Program-made: the position numbers and the translations under genes
The notes under the pieces: model-generated
Database searches by the model: none
What the model was told of the DNA's origin: nothing
Seen by the model: the letters and a program-made list of their open reading frames with translations, nothing else
In this document: piece by piece, positions 8,418-16,725 of the stretch
Layout of the letters: each line of letters starts with the position of its first letter
How positions within the stretch are numbered: position 1 is the stretch's first letter
Assembly: GCF_003388735.1 (NCBI RefSeq)
Contig: NZ_QUBQ01000001.1
Span: forward strand, 1,488,001-1,552,000
DNA length: 64,000 nt
Direction: 5' to 3'
Origin: Paenibacillus paeoniae
Lineage (GTDB): Bacteria > Bacillota > Bacilli > Paenibacillales > Paenibacillaceae

Positions 8418-10388
8418 ATGTCTACATCTAAGAGTAAGTTGTTTTTAAAACGTTTTGTTCTCATGCTATTGATTGTGTTGGCAGGGACCAATATAGGTGG
8501 TTTGCCTACGACGGTGTCAGCGGAGACATCTACGTCTATAAAGCCAGTCGACGAGGCGGCAGGCAGCTCCCCCAATCTGGACGATGCCGCTGAACTGGAG
8601 ACTTTTATTGATAGCATAATAAATGCTCAGCTGGAAGATATGAAAATTCCAGGCGCCGTTATCTCCATCGTAAAGGATGGGAAGAATCTGCTTGCGAAAG
8701 GGTATGGCTTCTCCAATGTGGAGGAAAAAACGCCAGTCGACCCGGAGACAAGTCTATTTCGGATCGCCTCCACAACAAAGCTGTTCACCTGGACTGCTGT
8801 CATGCAATTGGTCGAGCAAGGGAAGATCGATCTCGATGCGGACATCAACACCTATTTGAAAGAAGTGAAAATACCGGCAACCTATAAAGCGCCAATTACG
8901 ATGAGACATCTGATGACTCATACGGCGGGCTTCGAGGATGGAGGTGTCGGCTACCAAATAACGACAGATCAGTCGAAGCTGCCTGTATCGATCGCAGAGA
9001 CACTTGCCAAACATATGCCTGCACGCGTCAAGCCGCCAGGTGAGATGATAGCCTACTCCAATTATGGCACGGCGCTTGCGGGATTAATTGTTGAAGATAT
9101 TAGCGGCATGGCTTATAACGACTATATTCAGAGTAATATTTTCGATAGACTGGGTATGAAATTTGCTACTGTTCAAGAGCCAGTTCCGGCGGAATTAGCT
9201 CCCTATGCAGCCATTGGATATGCGTACGAGAATGGCGGGTTTGTAACCAAGCCGCTTACATTCGAAGGCGGATTCCGTCCGGCAGGATCGGGGTCAGTCT
9301 CGGCGATGGATATGTCGCGCTTTATGATTGCCCATCTGCAAGACGGACGTTATGAGCATACACAGCTTCTTGAGCCGGAGACAGCTAAACTTATGCATGC
9401 GCCGGCCTTTAAGTTCGACGAACGGCTGCCCGGCATGAATCTCGGCTTCTACGAGCTAAGAATGAACGGTCAACACATCATCTCGCATGGCGGCGCCGAC
9501 CCGTTGTTCAACACGGAGCTGTATCTTGTACCCGATCAAGGAATCGGCATTTTTGTATCATACAGCGGAGGTGAAGGGGGATCGGCTGCCTATGCATTGG
9601 CGCACGAATTTTTCGATCGTTATTTTCCCGTCCAGGAAAGCGATTTTCCTCCAGTAGCGACTGAGTTTGAACAAGATTTGGAGAAGTACGCGGGTTCTTA
9701 TCAGTTCCTGCGCCGTAATCACTCCGATATCGATAAGTTTTACAGCTTTTTGGCACAGATCAGCATTGGAGTGTCCGGTAATCGCTTAGTAATTGGCAGT
9801 GGAGACGAGCAACAGAGCTATGCTCCGATAGGACCGAATTTATTTCAAGCCGTCGGGGGCACAACTCAAATTGGATTTCGTACGGATGAATCAGGGAAGG
9901 TAACCCATTTTCTAATGGATTTTCTTTCATCAGAACCGCTTGAGCGTACACCTCTTATAAACCGTACGAGTTTGTGGTTGCCATTGCTAGCGGTTTCGGC
10001 TATTGTATGTATCACCATCCTGCTAGTATTTCCGTTCCGAATTCGCAAAATTCGTACGATGCCGAAGCCGCAACGATGGGCTGAGCGATTGTCGGTTGCT
10101 ACCGCAGCATGGGCGCTAATGACTGGCGTTGCTACTTTTATTATTGTATTGAATATGGATCTGGTTGACCGGCTTAGCCGAATTACAACTTCCTTACATC
10201 TTTACTTGTTGATGCCGATTCTGCTCGTCATAATGGCAGCGGCAATGGTGGCGGCAAGCGTATGGGTATGGAAGAATAAATATTGGAGCGCAGTGAAGCG
10301 AGTACATTACACACTGGCGGCACTTGCAGCCGTAGCATTCAGCTTGTTCTTCTATCATTGGAACCTGCTGGGCTGGCACTTCGGGTAA
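8418..10388 (+). CDS. Membrane-anchored serine hydrolase, beta-lactamase/PBP (class C-like) family
   Basis: This 656-aa protein has an N-terminal signal sequence (hydrophobic residues about 10-27), then a beta-lactamase-related domain with the nucleophile motif S-x-x-K in ASTTKLF, Y-x-N in YSNYG, and an HGG in place of KTG (ISHGGADP). After a linking domain, four membrane spans fill the last 140 residues. Such proteins act outside the cell on D-amino-acid peptides, peptidoglycan or esters; the true substrate is not visible. The start at 8418 gives the best spacing from GGAGG (8407-8411); ATG at 8415 is the alternative. A response regulator and kinase follow after 18 nt, which suggests a shared envelope-stress role. 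Confidence 0.85.
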   Translation: MSTSKSKLFLKRFVLMLLIVLAGTNIGGLPTTVSAETSTSIKPVDEAAGSSPNLDDAAELETFIDSIINAQLEDMKIPGAVISIVKDGKNLLAKGYGFSNVEEKTPVDPETSLFRIASTTKLFTWTAVMQLVEQGKIDLDADINTYLKEVKIPATYKAPITMRHLMTHTAGFEDGGVGYQITTDQSKLPVSIAETLAKHMPARVKPPGEMIAYSNYGTALAGLIVEDISGMAYNDYIQSNIFDRLGMKFATVQEPVPAELAPYAAIGYAYENGGFVTKPLTFEGGFRPAGSGSVSAMDMSRFMIAHLQDGRYEHTQLLEPETAKLMHAPAFKFDERLPGMNLGFYELRMNGQHIISHGGADPLFNTELYLVPDQGIGIFVSYSGGEGGSAAYALAHEFFDRYFPVQESDFPPVATEFEQDLEKYAGSYQFLRRNHSDIDKFYSFLAQISIGVSGNRLVIGSGDEQQSYAPIGPNLFQAVGGTTQIGFRTDESGKVTHFLMDFLSSEPLERTPLINRTSLWLPLLAVSAIVCITILLVFPFRIRKIRTMPKPQRWAERLSVATAAWALMTGVATFIIVLNMDLVDRLSRITTSLHLYLLMPILLVIMAAAMVAASVWVWKNKYWSAVKRVHYTLAALAAVAFSLFFYHWNLLGWHFG

Positions 10389-10406
10389 TTGGAGGCATGA
10401 AGGGGA

Positions 10407-11081
10407 ATGACCAAAATTCTGATTGCGGATGATGATGCGCATATTCGCGAGTTGCTTGCCCTGTTTTTAAATGCGGAAGGGTTCCAAATTGTGGAGGCGA
10501 AGGACGGTGCAGAAGCACTGGACATCGTGGAGAACACCCATGTCGATATGGTCATTCTTGATATTATGATGCCGCATATCAATGGCTGGGACCTGTGCAA
10601 GGAGATCCGCAGTTTTGATGCCAATATTCCGCTCTTGATGGTTACAGCCAAAGGTGAGAGCGCTCAGAAGGTAAAGGGCTTCCAGCTTGGGACGGATGAT
10701 TATGTGACGAAGCCGTTTGATCCGCTGGAGCTGGTGATGAGAGTGAAGGCTCTGTTGAAGCGCTACAGAATCGAATCCTCTCAGACCGTTCAGCTTGGTG
10801 ACCTGCTGCTCGATCGTAGGAGCTATCAAGTGATGCGAGGCGATGAGAGAATCAGTCTTCCGCTGAAGGAATTCGAATTGCTGTTCAAGCTGGCCAATCA
10901 ACCGGGGCAAATCTTCACCCGCGAGCAATTGATCGCTCATATTTGGGGAAAAGATTATGAAGGCGATGATCGAACGGTCGATGTGCATATTAAGAGGCTG
11001 AGAGAGAAATTTTCCGGAGAGACCGACTCCTTCCAGATTGAGACCGCTCGCAGTCTGGGATATCGGTTAGTGGTCACATGA
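10407..11081 (+). CDS. Two-component response regulator, OmpR/PhoB family
   Basis: This 224-aa protein has a receiver domain (residues 1-115) with the acidic pocket DDD at 8-10, phospho-acceptor Asp52 (VILDIMMP) and Lys in VTKPFD near 102. A winged-helix DNA-binding domain fills about 125-224. It is encoded between a membrane serine hydrolase and its cognate kinase, whose start overlaps this stop by 4 nt. Target genes are unknown; the operon itself is the first guess. Confidence 0.93.
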   Translation: MTKILIADDDAHIRELLALFLNAEGFQIVEAKDGAEALDIVENTHVDMVILDIMMPHINGWDLCKEIRSFDANIPLLMVTAKGESAQKVKGFQLGTDDYVTKPFDPLELVMRVKALLKRYRIESSQTVQLGDLLLDRRSYQVMRGDERISLPLKEFELLFKLANQPGQIFTREQLIAHIWGKDYEGDDRTVDVHIKRLREKFSGETDSFQIETARSLGYRLVVT

Positions 11082-12448
11082 TTAAAACCTTGTACGTTCG
11101 AATTATGGCTACGTTTCTGGCGGTTATTTTGTTCAGCTTGTTATCTTCATTTCTGATCGGCTATTATTTCTTCAAGCAAGAGATTAATTCGACCGGCCAG
11201 AATGACATGTTTGCGGTCGGAGAGGAAATGAAGGTTCTCTACGACCAAACCAAGCCTGATCATCTGGATTCGTTCATTCAGCGGATGGTGAATATATCTG
11301 CTTATCCCATTCAGTTGTACAGCGAGACGGGAGAAGTGAAGTATTATAGCATTCCGGATACAAAACATGTCAAGGTCAAACCCGAAGCGATACGTGATGT
11401 ACTGCTAGGGAATGAGTATCGATCCCCAAGTAATGGTGACCCGACTTACATCGGACTTCCATTCACGATAGATGGTCAGCCGCATGCGATGTTTATGCAG
11501 TTTTCTTCGCAGAATGAAGATGTACTGAATCGGATGATGTTGCTCATCTTGCTGATCGGCCTGATCATTGGCAGTGTTTGTGTCGTTCTGGCCGCCAGAT
11601 ATTTGGTGAAACAGCTGCAAGCGTTGACGCATGCGACCAAACGACTGGCAAAAGGCGATTTCGATGTCACCGTCAAACCCACTGGCGAAGATGAGATAGG
11701 GGCATTGACCCATCATTTTAATGAGATGGCGAAGGAGCTTAAGCAATTGGAGCAAATGAGGCAAGACTTTGTCTCGAATGTGTCTCATGAGATACAGACA
11801 CCATTGACCTCCATTAGCGGCTTTGCAAAGGCGTTGAAACATGGCAGTCTGGTAGCTGAGGATAAGCGGAGCCATTATCTCGATATTATTATTGCCGAGA
11901 GCGGCAGATTGTCCAAGCTTAGCGACAATTTGCTCAAGCTGGCGTCGCTGGATTCAGAGCATCATCCATTCGAAGCGACCCGTTATCATCTGGATGAACA
12001 AATACGTGAGGTTGTGGTGACTTGCGAGCCGCAATGGAGGGCCAAAAACATCATAATCGACCTGGATTGGGAGGGCGCCGTCCCCATCATAGCTGATCGT
12101 GATCAGCTCAATCAGGTTTGGATGAATGTGCTCGGCAATAGTATCAAGTTTACGCCTGATGGCGGCCATATTGTTATCACACTATCCTTTTCGGATGATG
12201 AAGTTCAGTTGACCATTACCGATTCTGGAATCGGCATTGCCCCGGAGCAGCTTGATAAAGTATTCGAGCGATTCTACAAATCGGATCAATCACGTAATCG
12301 CAGTATTGGCGGAAGCGGTCTGGGACTGGCTATTGCGAAGAAGATTGTGACGCTCCACCATGGTCGCATCGCTGTGATGAGCGAAGAAGGCAAAGGAACG
12401 ACGGTGACGGTACAATTGCCCCGGAGACAAGATCCCTATCGAAGCTGA
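11078..12448 (+). CDS. Sensor histidine kinase of the same two-component system
   Basis: This 456-aa kinase has two membrane spans (about 9-29 and 151-172) around an extracellular sensing loop of about 120 residues, a HAMP linker, a phospho-acceptor His237 in the H-box SHEIQTPLTS, and an HATPase domain with DSGIGIAPEQL (G1) and GGSGLGLAIAKKI (G2). Overlap ATGA with the regulator shows translational coupling. No homologous ligand domain is recognised in the loop, so the signal is unknown. The serine hydrolase upstream makes the cell wall or a wall-active antibiotic plausible. Confidence 0.93.
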   Translation: MIKTLYVRIMATFLAVILFSLLSSFLIGYYFFKQEINSTGQNDMFAVGEEMKVLYDQTKPDHLDSFIQRMVNISAYPIQLYSETGEVKYYSIPDTKHVKVKPEAIRDVLLGNEYRSPSNGDPTYIGLPFTIDGQPHAMFMQFSSQNEDVLNRMMLLILLIGLIIGSVCVVLAARYLVKQLQALTHATKRLAKGDFDVTVKPTGEDEIGALTHHFNEMAKELKQLEQMRQDFVSNVSHEIQTPLTSISGFAKALKHGSLVAEDKRSHYLDIIIAESGRLSKLSDNLLKLASLDSEHHPFEATRYHLDEQIREVVVTCEPQWRAKNIIIDLDWEGAVPIIADRDQLNQVWMNVLGNSIKFTPDGGHIVITLSFSDDEVQLTITDSGIGIAPEQLDKVFERFYKSDQSRNRSIGGSGLGLAIAKKIVTLHHGRIAVMSEEGKGTTVTVQLPRRQDPYRS

Positions 12449-12492
12449 ACGGAATAGCTTTATTGAACAGGAATAAATACATCGTTTACCAG

Positions 12493-12546
12493 CTTCCAGG
12501 CGGTCATCGTTCCATTCGGAACATCCGCCTGGAAGACGTTGGTTTT
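12493..12546 (+). terminator. Hairpin/terminator after the kinase operon
   Basis: Perfect 11-bp arms (12493-12503 and 12525-12535) with an inner TTCC/GGAA pair are followed by GGTTTTCTTAT. A second imperfect hairpin at about 12574-12617 may serve the ferredoxin gene from the other side. Confidence 0.55.
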
Positions 12547-12645
12547 CTTATAGTTTGTATAACAGAAGACGGAGCAGGACTGGTCCAGGGAGCATCCAAT
12601 GATCCCGGGTCAGTCCTGTTGCTGCTTATGAATAAGTCATCGCAT

Positions 12646-12885
12646 CTACGCGTTTTGGAAAAAACGAATGGCCTTCTCTATGTAATGCGACTCTCCGAGT
12701 GGAACATCGTATTCCTCGAAAACAGCTCCAACAGGACAAGCCGCCTCGCATGCACCACAGGAGATACACAGATCGGGATCAATAAAGTATTGATCGTCGC
12801 CTTCGACAATGCAGTCTACCGGGCATACGTCCACACAATCAGCCGCTTTTTCCGGAATACAGGGAGAAGTAATGACAAATGCCAT
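12646..12885 (-). CDS. Ferredoxin, 7Fe type ([3Fe-4S][4Fe-4S])
   Basis: This 79-aa electron carrier has C9-x7-C17-x3-C21-P, in which the middle cysteine of a usual [4Fe-4S] motif is missing, followed by C-x2-C-x2-C-x3-C-P at about 41-54. That pattern is typical of 7Fe ferredoxins of Bacillus and Azotobacter type. The start at 12885 is set by AAGGAGG at the right distance; the longer frame to 12954 runs through the promoter. The gene is divergent from an IscA-like carrier and a ferredoxin-NADP reductase, its likely partner. Confidence 0.92.
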   Translation of the reverse strand: MAFVITSPCIPEKAADCVDVCPVDCIVEGDDQYFIDPDLCISCGACEAACPVGAVFEEYDVPLGESHYIEKAIRFFQNA

Positions 12886-12925
12886 GCTCGATTCCTCCTT
12901 CGTTGGTAAGGGAAGTGACACCTTA

Positions 12926-12954
12926 ATCTTAAACACGAATGTCAACTTAGTCAA
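12926..12954 (-). promoter_or_regulatory. Promoter of the ferredoxin gene
   Basis: On the minus strand TTGACT (12949-12954) and TAAGAT (12926-12931) are separated by 17 bp, a near-consensus SigA promoter. Confidence 0.75.
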
Positions 12955-12979
12955 TATTATCGTTTAAAAAGTTTATTTA

Positions 12980-13008
12980 TTGACTCGACGAGAAATTACG
13001 ATTATGAT
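12980..13008 (+). promoter_or_regulatory. Promoter of the IscA-like/reductase genes
   Basis: TTGACT (12980-12985) and TATGAT (13003-13008) lie 17 bp apart. The two divergent -35 elements form the inverted repeat AGTCAATA (12949-12956) / TATTGACT (12978-12985). Confidence 0.75.
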
Positions 13009-13077
13009 CAACCTAGTTAGTTTTTATATAAAGGCATATAAAAAGTGTGGAGTCTATATGAAATGAGGTTGAAATGC

Positions 13078-13431
13078 ATGATAGAGATAAGTGAAAATGC
13101 ATCGGAGCAGATCCTTGAGATGCTGCACAGTTTGGAGCTTGAGCACATGTATCTTCGTGTTGGCGTTGTCGATGGAGGCTGCAGCGGCCTGTCCTATGAT
13201 CTGCGCTTTGACGATCAACAGACGGCGGAGGATATTTCCGTGTCTATGAATGGCTTTCAAGTGTTAGTAGAGTCGGGGAGCGTTCCGTTTCTAGAAGGTC
13301 TGAAAATCGACTATCAAAGGCAGGGAATGACCGGGGGGTTCACGATGGACAATCCCAATGTGAAAGCCAGCTGCGGCTGCGGGGCAAGCTTCCGTACTGC
13401 GACATACAGAGGTACAGCCAAGAAGTGCTAA
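13078..13431 (+). CDS. IscA/HesB-like iron-sulfur cluster carrier
   Basis: This 117-aa A-type carrier accepts or passes iron-sulfur clusters to apo-proteins. It has GGCSGLSYD (first conserved Cys near 35) and the C-terminal C-G-C motif in ASCGCGASF, the three cysteines used by IscA/SufA/ErpA. It also has an additional terminal cysteine. The start at 13078 gives the normal N terminus of the family; ATG at 13063 in the same frame is an alternative, and the ribosome site (GAGGTTG) is weak. It is 31 bp upstream of the ferredoxin-NADP reductase gene and divergent from ferredoxin. Confidence 0.88.
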   Translation: MIEISENASEQILEMLHSLELEHMYLRVGVVDGGCSGLSYDLRFDDQQTAEDISVSMNGFQVLVESGSVPFLEGLKIDYQRQGMTGGFTMDNPNVKASCGCGASFRTATYRGTAKKC

Positions 13432-13462
13432 CATCATCGTATTAAAGGGGAATGCAATCGTT

Positions 13463-14464
13463 ATGATCACAGAAAACCAACATGATATCGTAGATATGTT
13501 AATTATCGGGGGAGGACCAGCGGGGATGTTCGCCGCTTTCTATGCGGGCATGCGGCAATCCAGTATGAAGATTATTGACAGCATGCCGCAATTGGGCGGT
13601 CAATTGGCTGCTTTATATCCAGAGAAGAACATCTATGATGTTGCAGGATTTCCCGCGGTCACAGCCGGGGAACTGGTATCTCGCTTGGAGCAGCAGTTAA
13701 GCCTGTTCCCAGTACAGGTGCACCTGGAAGAAAAGGTGCAGCAGGTCGTGAAGGAAGAGGAACGACTATTCAGAGTCGTTACAGATAAAGACGTTCATTA
13801 CGGGCGCGCTGTCATCATTGCAGGCGGTGTAGGGGCATTCGAGCCGAGACAGCTGGAGCTGCCTGAGGCAAAAGCCTATGCTGGGAAAGGGCTGCATTAT
13901 TTTATAAAGGACCTGCAAGCCTTCTCAGGGCAAGATGTTGTCATTTGCGGCGGCGGAGATTCCGCAGTCGACTGGTCGCTTATGTTGGAGCCAATCGCGA
14001 AGAGCGTTACGCTCATTCATCGCAGAGATAAATTCAGAGCTCACGAGCATAGTGTAGAGCAGCTCATGAAGTCCGGTGTGAGGGTGATGACTTCGATGGA
14101 TGTGAAGGCATTATCTGGTGATGAGCGCCTGGAAGGGATGACAGCTGCAAGCAGACGGACTGGCGAGGAAGTAACTCTTCCTTGCGACTCGCTTATTGTG
14201 AATTATGGATTTGTCTCATCGCTTGGCCCCATTGCGGAATGGGGGATCGAGGTTCAGCAAGGCTCGATTCGAGTCGATACCCGAATGGAGACAAGCATCC
14301 CGGGCATCTTCGCCGCAGGAGACATTACGACTTATCCCGGCAAGCTGAAGCTGATTGCAGTGGGATTCGGTGAAGCGCCGACGGCTGTCAACAATGCTAA
14401 GGTCTATATTGATCCGCAGGCTCGATTGTCTCCCGGGCATAGCAGTCATATGAAGTTGAAATAG
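13463..14464 (+). CDS. Ferredoxin-NADP+ reductase, YumC type (thioredoxin-reductase-like)
   Basis: This 333-aa flavoprotein moves electrons between NADPH and ferredoxin. It has the FAD-binding GGGPAGMFAAFYAGMR at about 16-31, the NADPH-binding GGGDSAVDW near 165, and the closing motif IFAAGDITTYPGKLKLI. It lacks the CxxC disulfide of thioredoxin reductase, which separates YumC-type reductases from TrxB. AAAGGGG precedes the ATG at 13463. The ferredoxin encoded 580 bp upstream on the other strand is the likely partner. Confidence 0.92.
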   Translation: MITENQHDIVDMLIIGGGPAGMFAAFYAGMRQSSMKIIDSMPQLGGQLAALYPEKNIYDVAGFPAVTAGELVSRLEQQLSLFPVQVHLEEKVQQVVKEEERLFRVVTDKDVHYGRAVIIAGGVGAFEPRQLELPEAKAYAGKGLHYFIKDLQAFSGQDVVICGGGDSAVDWSLMLEPIAKSVTLIHRRDKFRAHEHSVEQLMKSGVRVMTSMDVKALSGDERLEGMTAASRRTGEEVTLPCDSLIVNYGFVSSLGPIAEWGIEVQQGSIRVDTRMETSIPGIFAAGDITTYPGKLKLIAVGFGEAPTAVNNAKVYIDPQARLSPGHSSHMKLK

Positions 14465-14580
14465 CCGCTGCAGAACAGCGTTCTATCTGGAGAAAATGCT
14501 TTTTATTCTTTCCATCGCTGTTGTCCTTAAATTTTCTCAACTAGCAGTCATAGGTTGCCTTTCAAACACCTTTGAAAGAC

Positions 14581-14624
14581 AGAAGAGGCGGTGCAGGGGT
14601 TTTCGCCCCGGCACCGCCTCTTCT
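14581..14624. terminator. Bidirectional terminator between reductase and trhO
   Basis: A perfect 14-bp stem (14581-14594 with 14611-14624) with inner GGGG/CCCC pairing lies between convergent genes. T-runs are short on both sides. Confidence 0.7.
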
Positions 14625-14709
14625 TAGTTATCATCCTTTATTGACCAGGCAAGCTGACGGTCAACTATATGAGTATACTCATACTGTTAAGAACGCTCTT
14701 TTACTGTTG

Positions 14710-15615
14710 TTACTGAGCTTGCTTCCGAAGATTGTCGTTTGTCTTGCAGTCGTCGGAGCAATAGCTTTCGTGCGTCTCCAGACAATCCTCGCAAACCAGA
14801 TGTTGACGATGGCACAGATCATCTTCGCAGTTAATGTAGCGATCGGTCGGGCTGTCGCAATGATGGCATTTGCCGACAATGATGTCCTCATCCGTCTGAT
14901 TAATTCGGACAGAGATGCGTTCATCGAATACATACATTTTGCCATCGAAAAGACGTCCCTGTACGACCGAATCTTTGCCGTAAGTAGCAATGCCGCCGTC
15001 AAGCTGAGCGACATCGCTGAAGCCTTCATTCATCAATACGCCAGTAAGCTTCTCGCAACGGATGCCGCCTGTGCAGTAGGTAAGGATGGTTTTGTCCTTG
15101 GCATCCGGCAGGTTGTTGCGAATCCATTCCGGAAACTCACGGAAGGATTCCACTGTAGGACGAATGGCTCCGCGGAAGTGGCCAAGATCGTATTCATAAT
15201 CATTTCTTCCGTCGATAATGACGACATCATCACGCTGGAGTTGCTCATAGAATTGCTCAGGCGATAGGCGTTTGCCGCTAATGACGTTCGGATCGAGTGG
15301 GGTAGGGTAACGAAGGGTAACCAGTTCCTTCTTGGGACGAACGAATAGTTTCTTGAAGGCATGCTGGTCGGTTTCGTCGATTTTGAATACCACATCCGAG
15401 AAGAGGGGATTGCTGCGCATATGGGCGATATACGCATCCGTCTGCTCGATAGTGCCGGATAATGTGCCGTTAATGCCTTCTTCAGCAATCAGGATGCGTC
15501 CTTTGACGTCAAGCGCCTTGCAATAAGCGAGATGCTCCGCTGCGAATGCTTCATAATCCGCGATCGTTACATATTTGTAATACAATAAAATACGGTAAGG
15601 TTGCTTTGTTTCCAT
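14710..15615 (-). CDS. trhO: tRNA uridine-34 5-hydroxylase, rhodanese family
   Basis: This 301-aa protein (UPF0176/YceA family) hydroxylates U34 in the tRNA anticodon using oxygen, as known for TrhO. A small N-terminal acylphosphatase-like domain is followed by a rhodanese domain with the active Cys in TYCTGGIRCEK. The C terminus is a Cys-rich cluster with four C-x2-C or C-x4-C pairs (CHHC, CEDDLC, CEDC, CSDDC), likely Zn-binding. The start at 15615 is used because the upstream in-frame ATG at 15633 contains the GAGGAG ribosome site. Confidence 0.93.
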   Translation of the reverse strand: METKQPYRILLYYKYVTIADYEAFAAEHLAYCKALDVKGRILIAEEGINGTLSGTIEQTDAYIAHMRSNPLFSDVVFKIDETDQHAFKKLFVRPKKELVTLRYPTPLDPNVISGKRLSPEQFYEQLQRDDVVIIDGRNDYEYDLGHFRGAIRPTVESFREFPEWIRNNLPDAKDKTILTYCTGGIRCEKLTGVLMNEGFSDVAQLDGGIATYGKDSVVQGRLFDGKMYVFDERISVRINQTDEDIIVGKCHHCDSPTDRYINCEDDLCHRQHLVCEDCLETHESYCSDDCKTNDNLRKQAQ

Positions 15616-15718
15616 GTTCGGTACACTCCTCATAAGTTGACGCTTACTCTATCCGCTTGGAATCTATATAATCAACATAATGAATACTATTGTATATAAA
15701 GTAGAAGCGCAGATGCCG

Positions 15719-16381
15719 TTAATTAGAATCTACAGCATGGTGGTCGGAAGATGACTTCTTCCGAATGCGGTAGACGCATTTTTTGCCTTGTTTGGCCAGA
15801 CATTCCGTACGTTTCACATCGGCTCCCAGAAGAGATTCGAATAGTCGAAGCTCGCAGGTGCAAGCGTGATTGTAGTTGTTGGCCACTTGATAGATAGGGC
15901 AATTATACTCTGTTAGCTCATAGACATCATCGGAAGTTTTTTCCCAAGTCGCCATGTAGCCGTTATTGCTTTGAATTTGAGCCAGCGCTGCCACTTTGCT
16001 CTCCAGGTCCTTGCCGTCCATGTTGGACAGATATCGCTTCTGCAACGATACTTGCCTTAGATCAAACAAGTGATTAACCATCTCTTCCCCGGCTTCTTCC
16101 TTCAGCTCGGACAACAAATCCAGAGCAACCGCATGATAGCGCTTCGGGAAAAAATCCTCGGCTTTCTCCGTCAAGCGGTAGACGGATACCGGGCGACCCA
16201 TCGGCTGGCGAACGGTCGTATATTCAATCAGCTCTTCCTTCTCCAGTACGGCAAGATGTCTGCGAACAGCCATACCAGTAATGCCAAGCTGCTCCGTAAT
16301 ATCTTTGGTGCTTAATTCACTTTGAGTTTTTAGCATTTTCATGATCAATTCTCGTGTGGATAATTCAAGCTCCTCTTTCAT
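15719..16381 (-). CDS. Winged-helix regulator with C-terminal Cys cluster (SufR-like)
   Basis: This 220-aa DNA-binding protein has an N-terminal winged helix (STKDITEQLGITGMAVRRHL, about 22-42) with the GRP wing. Its C-terminal part holds Cys in YNCPIYQ, HACTC, ECLAKQGKKC, a spacing like the iron-sulfur-sensing regulator SufR of the DeoR/ArsR group. It would sense an iron-sulfur cluster. Neighbouring ferredoxin, IscA and reductase genes fit such a role, but direct control is inference. AGGT-type ribosome site precedes the ATG at 16381. The family call beyond a winged-helix regulator is moderate. Confidence 0.7.
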   Translation of the reverse strand: MKEELELSTRELIMKMLKTQSELSTKDITEQLGITGMAVRRHLAVLEKEELIEYTTVRQPMGRPVSVYRLTEKAEDFFPKRYHAVALDLLSELKEEAGEEMVNHLFDLRQVSLQKRYLSNMDGKDLESKVAALAQIQSNNGYMATWEKTSDDVYELTEYNCPIYQVANNYNHACTCELRLFESLLGADVKRTECLAKQGKKCVYRIRKKSSSDHHAVDSN

Positions 16382-16725
16382 CCGTGCTTCACCTCCCGTA
16401 TAAGAATGGGCTACAACATAAAAAAGAGTAGGGAGATTGCAATAGAGTCCTTAGACTTTATCCACGTGAACCTACATCATCTATATTATATATAAAATAT
16501 GAAGCTATGTATACTAATCAGCCGAACAAGCGCCCAATACCCTTTCATTCCCACTGATATCTTCGTAACCCAAATGACTCCTTCGCGTATATAGTGGTGA
16601 GTATCATCCGATGCGGATTGGCTAAGACAGAAAGAGCCCAGTCATCCGTCTATGGAGCGACCTCATCTGTTCGAATGGAACAAGTTGATTTTATTATCAT
16701 GATAGAAGTTGAGGGAACCCACTGT
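16382..16725. other. Divergent intergenic region with AT-rich promoter zone
   Basis: No gene is seen. AT-rich elements around 16480-16502 could serve promoters in both directions. AGTC-CTTA-GACT at 16446-16457 is a small inverted repeat upstream of the SufR-like regulator gene and could be an operator. Confidence 0.4.

Noticed and set aside
12463-12909. Plus-strand frame of 148 codons opposite the ferredoxin gene
   Set aside because: The minus strand encodes a clear ferredoxin with all cluster cysteines and a strong ribosome site; the plus frame has none.
14572-15267. Plus-strand frame of 231 codons opposite trhO
   Set aside because: It runs through a terminator hairpin and overlaps the conserved TrhO gene on the other strand.
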